Shown in pieces: positions 17,885-24,846 of a stretch of 64,000 nt of DNA. The translations under genes were made by a program, and so were the position numbers. The first letter of the stretch is position 1; each line of letters opens with the position of its first letter. The DNA lies in the NCBI RefSeq assembly GCF_900230195.1, contig NZ_OCNE01000005.1:1-64000 (forward strand), given 5' to 3'. This DNA is from Streptomyces zhaozhouensis (lineage in GTDB: Bacteria; Actinomycetota; Actinomycetes; Streptomycetales; Streptomycetaceae). The notes below the pieces were generated by a model. That model ran no database searches, was not told the origin of the DNA, and was given only the letters and a program-made list of their open reading frames with translations.

Positions 17885-18079
17885 TCACTCCTCGACGTGG
17901 ATGGCCAGCACCGGGCAGACGGCGGAGGCGTGCCGCACGTCGTCGGCGTCCCCCTCGGCCGGTTCCACGGCGAGCAGGACGGCGACGCCGTCCTCGTCCC
18001 GCTGGTCGAAGACCTCGGGGGCGGCCATCACACACTGGCCGGAGGCCACGCACTTGTCCTGGTCGAGGGAAACCCTCAT
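17885..18079 (-). CDS. [3Fe-4S] ferredoxin serving a cytochrome P450
   Basis: 64 residues. Three cluster-binding cysteines, C10-x5-C16 and C55-P (CVASGQC and VCPV), without the fourth cysteine, give the single [3Fe-4S] pattern of Streptomyces P450 ferredoxins. It carries electrons from the FAD reductase encoded at 19467 to the P450 at 18166. It is the last gene of the minus-strand TetR/reductase/P450/ferredoxin set and lies 86 bp after the P450. Confidence 0.95.
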   Translation of the reverse strand: MRVSLDQDKCVASGQCVMAAPEVFDQRDEDGVAVLLAVEPAEGDADDVRHASAVCPVLAIHVEE

Positions 18080-18165
18080 GAACTCTCCTCACATGTGCCG
18101 GGCGCGCCCCGCGGGCGGCCGGGGTGGTCGCGGCGGGGAGCCGGGGCCCCGCCGGGGTCGGACGG

Positions 18166-19404
18166 CTACCAGCTGACGGGGAGTTCGTAGACCCCGTAGA
18201 CCGACCCGTCGTGCTTGAACGGGAGCTCCTCCAGCTCGGCGGCCAGCCGGAGGGTGGGGACGCGCCGGTACAGCGTCCCGTAGACGATCCGCAGCTCCAG
18301 CCGCGCCAGCGGCTGGCCGAGGCACTGGTGCGCCCCGTAGCCGAACGCCACGTGGTGGCGGGCGTCGCGGCGGATGTCCAGGGTGTCGGGGTCCCCGGGG
18401 AACGCCGAGGGGTCGCGGTTGCCGATGTCGTTGGCGAGGATCACGCCCTCCCCCGCCCTGAGGGTCTCGCCCGCGATCTCGATGTCCTCCAGCACGGCCC
18501 GCCGCCGCCCGCTGTGCGTGATGTGCAGATAGCGCAGCAGCTCCTCGACCGCGCCGGAGACCAGCTTCTCGTCGTCCGTGTCGCGCAGCGCGGCCAGTTG
18601 CTCCGGGTGACGCAGAAGCGCCAGGGTGCCCAGCGCGATCATGTTGGCGGTGGTCTCGTGGCCGGCGATCAGCAGCAGCACGCCCATCTGGGCGGCCTCG
18701 CGGCGGGTCAGCTCGCCGCCGCCCACCCGTTCCGCGAGCCCGGAGAGCAGGTCGTCCTGGGGCGCGCGGAGCTTCTCGCCGAGCAGGCCGTCCAGATAGT
18801 CGGTCAGCCGGCCGAGCGCGGCGGACCGTTGCTCCTGTGTCACCTCCCGGTTGATGATCGTCTTGCTGTTCTCCTGGAAGAAGGCGTGGTCGGCGTAGGG
18901 CACGCCGAGGAGTTCGCAGATCACCATCGACGGCACGGGCAGGGCGAACGCCTCGACGAGGTCGACCGGCCTGGGGCCGGCGAGCATGGCGTCGATGAGT
19001 TCGTCGACGATCCGCTGGATCCGCGGGGCCATCGCGTTGACCCGCTTGACGGCGAACGGGGCGGTGACCATGCGGCGGAGGCGGGCGTGCTCCGGGTCGT
19101 CCATCAGGATGAAGCCGATGCTGTTGCCCCGCGGCGGCACCGGGGCCCCGCTCGGGTATCCGGGACGCGTGATGTCGGCGCTGAGCCGCGCGTCGGCCAT
19201 CAGGGCGCGCTGTTCGGCGTAGCGGGTCACCAGCCAGGGTGTGCTGCCGTCCCAGAGCCGGACGCGGGTGAGGGCGCCCTCCCGCTGCCGTTCGCGCAGG
19301 GGCGGCGGCGGGTCGAACGGGCAGCCGCTCGCCCGGGGCATGGGGAACTCGGGCGGTTCCTCGGAGAGCGCCGTCGGGGGGATGTTTCCGGCATGTGCGG
19401 TCAT
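18166..19404 (-). CDS. Cytochrome P450 (CYP105-like)
   Basis: 412 residues, the usual length for soluble bacterial P450s. The I-helix oxygen-binding motif AGHETT is at about 247-252, the ExxR helix at EELLRYL (GAVEELLRYLHITHSGRRR), and the heme-binding loop FGYGAHQCLG has the axial Cys361. The N-terminal SGCPFDPPPPLRE and overall pattern resemble CYP105 enzymes, which hydroxylate macrolides and xenobiotics in Streptomyces. Ferredoxin and reductase genes flank it, so a full electron chain is encoded. It may tailor the PKS product or act independently; the TetR gene suggests induction by a small molecule. Confidence 0.95.
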   Translation of the reverse strand: MTAHAGNIPPTALSEEPPEFPMPRASGCPFDPPPPLRERQREGALTRVRLWDGSTPWLVTRYAEQRALMADARLSADITRPGYPSGAPVPPRGNSIGFILMDDPEHARLRRMVTAPFAVKRVNAMAPRIQRIVDELIDAMLAGPRPVDLVEAFALPVPSMVICELLGVPYADHAFFQENSKTIINREVTQEQRSAALGRLTDYLDGLLGEKLRAPQDDLLSGLAERVGGGELTRREAAQMGVLLLIAGHETTANMIALGTLALLRHPEQLAALRDTDDEKLVSGAVEELLRYLHITHSGRRRAVLEDIEIAGETLRAGEGVILANDIGNRDPSAFPGDPDTLDIRRDARHHVAFGYGAHQCLGQPLARLELRIVYGTLYRRVPTLRLAAELEELPFKHDGSVYGVYELPVSW

Positions 19405-19466
19405 GACGTCCCTTCGTCGGGTGGGGAGGGAGGTACGCGGAAGCCGGGTGGTCGTGTGCCGGGGGC

Positions 19467-20642
19467 TCAGGCCCGCCGGCCGATGTCGCGTCTGCGGCGA
19501 CGCGCCTGCTTGGGCATGTTCCAGCCCAGGACCCCGGTGACGACGCCCTCGCGCCGGTAGACGGCGACGAAGCGGCCGGCGGCGACGTCGCCCTCCGGGA
19601 AGGTGACCTCCGCGTCGGCGGAGGGCAGGCCGTGGACCTGCACCCGGGCGTCGAACTGGTCGGTCCAGAAGTAGGGCACGGGGGTGTAGGGCCGCTCGTC
19701 CCCCAGCAGCGCGCCGGCGACGGCGAGCGCCTGCTCGGCGGCGTTGGCGCGGTTCTCCAGCCGGACCAGGGCGTCCAGCGCCCGGTGGTGGAAGCGGGCC
19801 ACGTCGCCGGCGGCGTAGACCCCCTCGGCCGCGCGGCAGTGGGCGTCACAGACCAGCCCGCCCTCGACGCGCAGGCCGCTGCCGTCGAGCCAGGCGGTGT
19901 TCGGCTCGGCGCCCACGGCGACGACCACGACGTCCGCGGGCAGCGTCTCGCCGGTGGCGAGCCGCACCCCGCTGACCCGCCCGCCGGCGGCGGCCAGCCC
20001 CGCCACCTCGGCGCCCGGCCGCGGCCGCACGCCGTTCGCGCGGTGCGACGCCATCAGCCGGGCGGCGACCTCGGGGCCGAACCGGTCGGTCATCGGGGCC
20101 GGTTGGGGCCCCACCAGCGTCACGTCCAGGCCGCGGCCGCGCGCGGTCGCGGCCACCTCGGCACCCAGCACGCCGTCGCCGACCACGACCAGCCGCGCCG
20201 CCGTCCGCAGCGCCGCGCGCAGGGCCAGCGCGTCGTCCACGGTCCGCAGGGTGTGCACGCCGGCGATCCCGCGCTGCCCCGGCAGCTCGCGGGCGCGCAG
20301 CCCGGTCGCGACGACGATCCGCTCCGCCCGCAGGGCGCGCGCCGCGGCGGTGTGCACGGTGCGGCTCCCGACGTCCAGCGCGACCGCCGCCTCGCCGAGC
20401 AGCAGAGTGACGTCCCCCTCCGTCAGGGCCGAAGGCCCGGGTAACCGGATGCGCGCGGCGTCCCACTCGCCGGCCAGCACCTGTTTGGACAACGGCGGCC
20501 GGTCGTACGGCGGATGGGGTTCGGCGCCGAGCACGGTCAGGGCGCCCCGGTAGCCGCGCCGGCGCAACGCCTCGGCGGTCGCCAGGCCGGCGGCGGAGGC
20601 GCCGACGACGAGGACGCTCGCGGGGGCGCTCAAGCGAGGCAC
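19467..20642 (-). CDS. FAD-dependent ferredoxin reductase (rhodocoxin/putidaredoxin reductase type)
   Basis: About 391 residues. N-terminal FAD Rossmann motif VLVVGASAAGLATAEALRRRGY, the segment PHPPYDRPPLSKQVLAG typical of this family, an NAD-binding motif VVVGDGVLGAEVAATA, and a second FAD motif GVYAAGDVARF. It would pass NAD(P)H electrons to the neighbouring ferredoxin for the P450. The start is uncertain: GTG 20642 overlaps the TetR gene by 13 bases; TTG 20633 overlapping the TetR stop is an alternative. Codon 67 is TTA (20442-20444), rare in Streptomyces and decoded by the developmentally controlled bldA tRNA. Confidence 0.92.
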   Translation of the reverse strand: MPRLSAPASVLVVGASAAGLATAEALRRRGYRGALTVLGAEPHPPYDRPPLSKQVLAGEWDAARIRLPGPSALTEGDVTLLLGEAAVALDVGSRTVHTAAARALRAERIVVATGLRARELPGQRGIAGVHTLRTVDDALALRAALRTAARLVVVGDGVLGAEVAATARGRGLDVTLVGPQPAPMTDRFGPEVAARLMASHRANGVRPRPGAEVAGLAAAGGRVSGVRLATGETLPADVVVVAVGAEPNTAWLDGSGLRVEGGLVCDAHCRAAEGVYAAGDVARFHHRALDALVRLENRANAAEQALAVAGALLGDERPYTPVPYFWTDQFDARVQVHGLPSADAEVTFPEGDVAAGRFVAVYRREGVVTGVLGWNMPKQARRRRRDIGRRA

Positions 20643-21328
20643 CCGGAGGGCGCCCGGCCGGCCGGGCCCGTGTCCGCGCCGGGGTCGGTCACGGGGGCGA
20701 GCCAGAGTCCGACGAGCGCGTCGACGAGCGCGGTGGTGTGCGCGTGCCAGTCGACGCCGTCGGCGGCGGTCCCGTGCGTCGCGAGGATCCGCTCGCGCTC
20801 GGCGAGCGAGTGGGTCAGCAGCACCCGCGCCATCTCGCCGCGCAGCAGGTGGACCCGGGGCGGGAGCGAGGGCAGGCAGCGGTTGAGGCCGTCGAGTGCG
20901 CGCAGCAGCGAGGGCCGGCCGAACGCCTCGTCGAGCACGGTCTCGCGCAGCGCGGGGTCGGTCATCGTCTGGACGGCGAACCGCGCGTACCAGGTGGTCC
21001 CGCCGAGGGTGGCCAGATACTCGGTGCCGGGCCGCACCAGGCACAGGCACCAGTCCCGCACGTCCGTCGAGTCGCCGATCTCGGCGAGCATCCGGGTGCG
21101 GGCGGTGTCGATGCGGTCGGCGTGCCGGCGCACTATCGCCCGCACCAGGCCGTCCTTGCCGCCGAAGTGGTAGCCGACGGCGGTGTTGTTGCCCTGCCCC
21201 GCCGCCTCGCTGATCTGCCGGCTGGAGACCGCGACCACGCCCCGCTCGGCGAACAGCCGCTCGGCGGCGACCAGTATCGCCCGCCGCGTCTCGCTCGCCC
21301 GGTCGCCGCGCGCGCTCCCGTCGGCCAT
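20630..21328 (-). CDS. TetR-family transcriptional regulator of the P450 operon
   Basis: 232 residues from ATG 21328. The TetR helix-turn-helix is at the N-terminus (RRAILVAAERLFAERGVVAVSSRQISEAAGQGNNTAVGYHFGGKDGL shortened here to its ends; residues about 14-62), followed by an all-helical ligand-binding domain. It is first in a same-strand set with the reductase (overlapping), P450 and ferredoxin. A near-perfect palindrome at 21406-21425 lies about 80 bp upstream, suggesting autoregulation and ligand-controlled expression of the P450 system. Confidence 0.93.
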   Translation of the reverse strand: MADGSARGDRASETRRAILVAAERLFAERGVVAVSSRQISEAAGQGNNTAVGYHFGGKDGLVRAIVRRHADRIDTARTRMLAEIGDSTDVRDWCLCLVRPGTEYLATLGGTTWYARFAVQTMTDPALRETVLDEAFGRPSLLRALDGLNRCLPSLPPRVHLLRGEMARVLLTHSLAERERILATHGTAADGVDWHAHTTALVDALVGLWLAPVTDPGADTGPAGRAPSGCLA

Positions 21329-21405
21329 GGGCAGGCCACCGCCCTCTCCGTCTCGACTGCCTCGTCGTCCCGGTCCGCCTTCCAGTGAAGGCGCGCGCCA
21401 ACGGG

Positions 21406-21425
21406 TAAGTCAAGCGCCTGACTTA
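21406..21425. promoter_or_regulatory. Candidate TetR operator
   Basis: TAAGTCAAGCGCCTGACTTA has perfect 7-bp arms (TAAGTCA/TGACTTA), and the spacer is palindromic except for one base pair. It lies upstream of the TetR gene starting at 21328. On the minus strand it contains TTGACT, a possible -35 element, so repressor binding would block that promoter. Confidence 0.65.
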
Positions 21426-21447
21426 AAACCGACGGGCACCCTTGCGC

Positions 21448-21480
21448 GGCCCTCGCGGACGCGCGGGAACCGCGAGGGCC
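21448..21480 (-). terminator. Terminator of the VOC gene
   Basis: GGCCCTCGCGG (21448-21458) pairs with CCGCGAGGGCC (21470-21480): an 11-bp stem and 11-nt loop, about 60 bases after the stop of the minus-strand gene at 21539. Confidence 0.6.
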
Positions 21481-21538
21481 GGCGGACCGGGCGTCGGCAC
21501 CACCGCCGCGCCCGTCGGGCACCGGGGCGGGAGCGACC

Positions 21539-21889
21539 TCAGCGGTGGCCGAGCACGTTGACCACCCGGCCGTTCGGGTCGCGGACGAAGAACCGCCGCA
21601 CGCCCCACTCCTCGTCCCGCAGCGGGTGGACGATCTCCGCTCCGCGGTCCCGCATGAGCGCGTAGGCGGCGTCCACGTCGTCCACCTCGACGCTCATGTC
21701 GGGGACGACCGGCGCGGTCTGGTCCTCGGTCATGAAGCTGACCTGCGCACCGGGGTCGGACGGGGAGGCGAGGGTCATGATCCAGCCGTGGTTCATGACC
21801 TCCCGGAAACCCAGCAGGCCGTAGAACTCCCGGTTCTCCGACGCGTCCTGGGACGAGCTGACGTTGGGCACGACTCGGCGGACTCTCAC
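21539..21889 (-). CDS. VOC-family (glyoxalase/bleomycin-resistance fold) protein
   Basis: 116 residues from GTG 21889. The arrangement NREFYGLLGF, then VSFMTEDQ, then VEVDDVDAAYALMRDRGAEIVHPLRDEEWGVRRFFVRDPNGRVVNVLGH (quoted in part) is the paired beta-alpha-beta-beta-beta module of vicinal-oxygen-chelate proteins, ending in the RDPNG(R) signature. Members are metal-dependent isomerases or dioxygenases, or ligand-binding resistance proteins. No substrate can be proposed. It is a single gene with its own terminator. Confidence 0.85.
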   Translation of the reverse strand: MRVRRVVPNVSSSQDASENREFYGLLGFREVMNHGWIMTLASPSDPGAQVSFMTEDQTAPVVPDMSVEVDDVDAAYALMRDRGAEIVHPLRDEEWGVRRFFVRDPNGRVVNVLGHR

Positions 21890-21974
21890 TGGTGACTCCC
21901 CACGGTGCGGACGGAATCTCGGCGCACCCCAGCCCTACCACGCCGCGCCCGCGCCGCGAGGGCAGGGGTGGACG

Positions 21975-22128
21975 CTACCGCGCCTGCTCGGCCGCGGCCC
22001 GTTCGTGGGTGCGCACCCGTTCCAGCAGTGCCTCGCGCTCGGCCTCCCCGGACGCGTCGCCGCCGAGGGCGTCGAGGCGGTCGGTGGCGGCCAGCAGGTC
22101 GCGCGTCTGCTCCAGGGGGGGGAACCCA
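21975..22128 (-). pseudogene. Unidentified C-terminal gene fragment at a scarred junction
   Basis: The minus-strand frame ending at TAG 21975 encodes about 45 residues of helical, charged sequence (LLAATDRLDALGG, then REALLERVRTHERAAAEQAR) with no start of its own. Coding signal stops at a run of eight or more G near 22118-22126, immediately before the STAS remnant on the opposite strand. It looks like the 3' end of a lost gene; a regulator tail is possible but unproven. Confidence 0.4.
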
Positions 22129-22145
22129 GCGGCTTCACACGGCGG

Positions 22146-22343
22146 ATGGCCATCAGCCGGGACCCCGACCTGGTGGTCGTCGACCTGTCCGCCGCCCATG
22201 TCTGGGACGCCTCCGTGGCGGCCCTCGACGCCGTCGAGACCAGGTACGCGCGGCGCGGCAAGACCGTCGAGATCGTCGGCCTGAACGAGTCCAGCGCCCC
22301 TCTCCACGACCGGCTCAGCGGCGAACTCGCCGGCGGCCACTGA
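22146..22343 (+). pseudogene. C-terminal STAS domain remnant of a SulP-family anion transporter
   Basis: 65 residues from an internal Met: PDLVVVDLSAAHVWDAS, then VETRYARRGKTVEIVGLNE and the end LSGELAGGH match the C-terminal STAS domain of SulP sulfate/bicarbonate transporters, normally about 500 residues with many membrane helices. Everything before this domain is missing, and the sequence joins an unrelated minus-strand fragment at the poly-G tract near 22120. It is followed by a strong terminator, so it retains the original gene end. It may be a silent relic; a free-standing STAS protein is less likely because no ribosome site is apparent. Confidence 0.7.
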
Positions 22344-22358
22344 GCGTCGACGCCACGC

Positions 22359-22395
22359 GCGTGGGGCACCCGGCCGGCGGCCGGGTGCCCCACGC
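22359..22395. terminator. Strong hairpin terminator after the STAS remnant
   Basis: A perfect 17-bp stem (22359-22375 with 22379-22395) and a 3-base loop lie 15 bases after the STAS remnant stop, before the converging minus-strand gene ending at 22412. Confidence 0.85.
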
Positions 22396-22411
22396 TTACG
22401 GCTCGGACGTC

Positions 22412-23263
22412 TCAGGCCCCGCGTCCCGGGCGGGTCAGGCGGTAGCCGCCGAGCGCCGCCAGCGCGCCGAGCAGCCCGCCGCCGGCGGTCCACAGCCAAC
22501 GATCGTTCCACCAACCGCCGTTCCAGCCGTCCTCCGGCTCGGGCACGGCGGCCAGATAGACGCCGTCGTCCCGGCCGCCGTCCCGCTCTTCCTCGCGGAC
22601 GATGTCGGCCGCCTCGGCGCTCACCGTCCCGGCGGCGCCCACCGGGAGCAGCGGACCGGCCAGGTCGCCGCCGACCGCGACGGAGCCGCCCGCGTCCTCG
22701 GCGGTCACCTCGACCGAGACGGACACCGGCAGGCCCAGGTCGCGCTCCGGCAGCTCCGCGACCGAGAGCCGCAGGTAGTACGCGCCGGGCAACGGCGTGT
22801 CCGACCAGGGGTCGGCCCACGAGCGGACCGCGCGCGGGGCGCACTCCAGGGTGAGTGCGGCGTCCGCCTCCTGGGCGGTGGCGCTCTGCCGGCCCGAGGC
22901 GCACGACTGGTGGCGCCGCAGCCCGTCGTAGACGTCGAGCCGCCAGGTGACCGGGCCGGTGCGGGTGTCGGCCTCGGGCAACGTCACCTCCGCCTCGGCG
23001 CTCACCCGCTGCCCGGCGCCGGCCGGGAAGACCCAGTACAGGTAGTCGCCGGTCGACGCGGAGGCCGTCGCCCGCCGCCCCTGGTCGATCACCGTGGCCG
23101 TGCGGAACGCGGTGCCGGCCTCGGTGGCCTCCGTCTCCCCCGAGTCGTCGGCCCGCGCCGTGCCCGCGCCGCTCAGCGCGACCGCGGCCGTCAGCAGCGT
23201 CACCGCGAGCCAGCGGCCCGCGCGGCCCGCGCGGGTGGTGATCCCGTCTGCGTCGTACCTCAT
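22412..23263 (-). CDS. Secreted, membrane-anchored protein paired with VWA protein
   Basis: 283 residues from ATG 23263. It has a signal peptide (WLAVTLLTAAVALSGAGTARA), an extracellular beta-rich region with two cysteines (HQSCASG and LECAP), a segment GWNGGWWNDRWLW, and a C-terminal membrane helix (LLGALAALGGYRL) with an Arg-rich end. Its ATG overlaps the TGA of the VWA-domain gene (ATGA), so the pair is translationally coupled. No named family was recognised. The regions about YLYWVFPAGAGQRVSAEAEV and the VWA protein's YRVPVQAGQELRVAASV are similar, suggesting related extracellular beta-sandwich domains that may interact. Confidence 0.8.
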   Translation of the reverse strand: MRYDADGITTRAGRAGRWLAVTLLTAAVALSGAGTARADDSGETEATEAGTAFRTATVIDQGRRATASASTGDYLYWVFPAGAGQRVSAEAEVTLPEADTRTGPVTWRLDVYDGLRRHQSCASGRQSATAQEADAALTLECAPRAVRSWADPWSDTPLPGAYYLRLSVAELPERDLGLPVSVSVEVTAEDAGGSVAVGGDLAGPLLPVGAAGTVSAEAADIVREEERDGGRDDGVYLAAVPEPEDGWNGGWWNDRWLWTAGGGLLGALAALGGYRLTRPGRGA

Positions 23264-24555
23264 GCCGTTCCCCTCAACGCCGTGACCACGCGCTTGAGCA
23301 CGCCGCCCAGAAGACCCGCCACCAGGCCGACACCGGCCAGGAAGAGCACCGGCGCCCACCCCCTGGCCAGGCCGAACGCCGCCGCGTCGGGCGACTCGTC
23401 GGCCGCCGAGACCACGTCCACGGCCAGCTCGACCGGCAGGCCCGGTGTGCGCACCACGGAGTCGGGCGCGGAGAACGAGTGGCTGAGCACCAGGCAGACC
23501 GTGCGCCGGTCCTCGCCCGCGTCCCCCGAGTCCCCGGAGTCGTCCGCGTCGTCGTCGGGCTCCTCGACCGGCCAACGGAGCCCGGTGGAGAGCACGTCGG
23601 TGCGTCCGGTGCCGGCGCCCGTCCCGCGCGTCAGCTCGCGTCCGTCCTCGTCGAGGGCGCGCAGCAGCACGCCGTAGTCCCGGTTGACCTGCCGGTCGGC
23701 CGTCACGCTGGCCGCCACCCGCAGCTCCTGCCCCGCCTGCACGGGCACCCGGTAGGCACGGTGTTCGCCGAACTCCTCGCGGTCCTCGTAGACGCCGACG
23801 CCGAGCCAGGGCGCGTCCCGGCACTCCTCGGCGCCGTCGACGGCCGTGGGGTTCTCCACCGGCAGATCCGCGCGCCGCACCAACTGTTCGACCTTCTCGG
23901 CGAGTTGGTCGGCGTCCTGCACCGCGGTGTAGGTGCCGCCGGTGGCCTCGGCGATGCAGCTGAGCTGCTCGCGCACCGCGTCGTCCCGCGTCAGCCCGAG
24001 GGTGTCCACCACCAGGTCGGTACCGCTGGCGGCGAGTTCGTGCGCCACCAGGCAGGGGTCGGGCTCCCCGCAGGAGTCCTCGCCGTCGGTGATCAGCACC
24101 ACCCGGCGGCTGCCCGGACCGTCGCCCAGGTCCTCGTTGGCGCCGCGCAGCGCGTAGCCGATCGGGGTCCATCCGGTGGGGCGCAGCGTGGCGACCGCCG
24201 TCTTGGCCTCGGTGCGGTCGATCGACTCCACCGGGTAGAGCTGCTCGCTGTCCCGGCAGCCGACCTCCAGGTCCTCGCCCGGGTAGGTCGCGCCCAGCGT
24301 GCGGATGCCGAGGTGGGTCTCCTCGGGTACGGCGTCGATCACCTCGTTGAACGCGCGCTGCGCCGCGGCTATGCGGGACTCACCGCCGCCCATGTCGCGC
24401 TCGTTCATCGAACCGCTCACGTCCAGCACCAGGTTCACCCGGGGCGGCTCGGGCTCCCCGCGCGACTCGGCCACGGCGTGCGGCGCGAGGCCGCCCGCGA
24501 CGAGCGCGACGAGCAGCCCGCCCAGGGCTCTCGTCAACCATCTTCTCAAGATCAT
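23260..24555 (-). CDS. Secreted von Willebrand factor A-domain protein
   Basis: 431 residues from ATG 24555. A signal peptide (about 1-29) precedes a VWA domain whose metal site DxSxS is Asp45-Ser47-Ser49 (VLDVSGSMNE), with the later TGWTPIGYAL and VLITDGEDSCGE completing the MIDAS. After the VWA domain (to about 225) comes an extracellular beta region, an acidic Asp/Glu/Gly/Ser-rich stretch, and a C-terminal membrane helix (WAPVLFLAGVGLVAGLLGG). Such proteins bind ligands at the cell surface. The coupled downstream gene shares its beta-sandwich-like segment. Function is unknown. Confidence 0.88.
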   Translation of the reverse strand: MILRRWLTRALGGLLVALVAGGLAPHAVAESRGEPEPPRVNLVLDVSGSMNERDMGGGESRIAAAQRAFNEVIDAVPEETHLGIRTLGATYPGEDLEVGCRDSEQLYPVESIDRTEAKTAVATLRPTGWTPIGYALRGANEDLGDGPGSRRVVLITDGEDSCGEPDPCLVAHELAASGTDLVVDTLGLTRDDAVREQLSCIAEATGGTYTAVQDADQLAEKVEQLVRRADLPVENPTAVDGAEECRDAPWLGVGVYEDREEFGEHRAYRVPVQAGQELRVAASVTADRQVNRDYGVLLRALDEDGRELTRGTGAGTGRTDVLSTGLRWPVEEPDDDADDSGDSGDAGEDRRTVCLVLSHSFSAPDSVVRTPGLPVELAVDVVSAADESPDAAAFGLARGWAPVLFLAGVGLVAGLLGGVLKRVVTALRGTA

Positions 24556-24582
24556 CCGCCGATGCTATTGATCGGGGCGCCC

Positions 24583-24603
24583 GTTGACGAACTGACCGTC
24601 AAC
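24583..24603. promoter_or_regulatory. Inverted repeat in the VWA / ricin-domain divergent gap
   Basis: GTTGACG (24583-24589) and CGTCAAC (24597-24603) form a 7-bp inverted repeat with a 7-base spacer. Each arm also reads as a -35-like TTGACG on opposite strands. It lies 28 bp upstream of the VWA gene start. No matching -10 was convincing. Confidence 0.3.
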
Positions 24604-24846
24604 TCAGCCTCAGGTGCGGCGGGTTGCCGCCGCGATCCGACGGGCGGCGGGGCGCCGCCGCGCGCATTGTCCTGACCGTGCCCCACTGCTACGTTGCCCC
24701 TGCGTGGGAGCGCTCCCCCGGGGCCGTGTGCCGGCCGTGGACCGTGGGACGGCCCCTGTTCCCCCTCGCTTCGCCTGTTCCTCCCCGTTTCCCCGTTCGG
24801 CGCGGGGGCGCTCCGCGCTCATTCCTCCCATGACGAAGGAGCCGTC

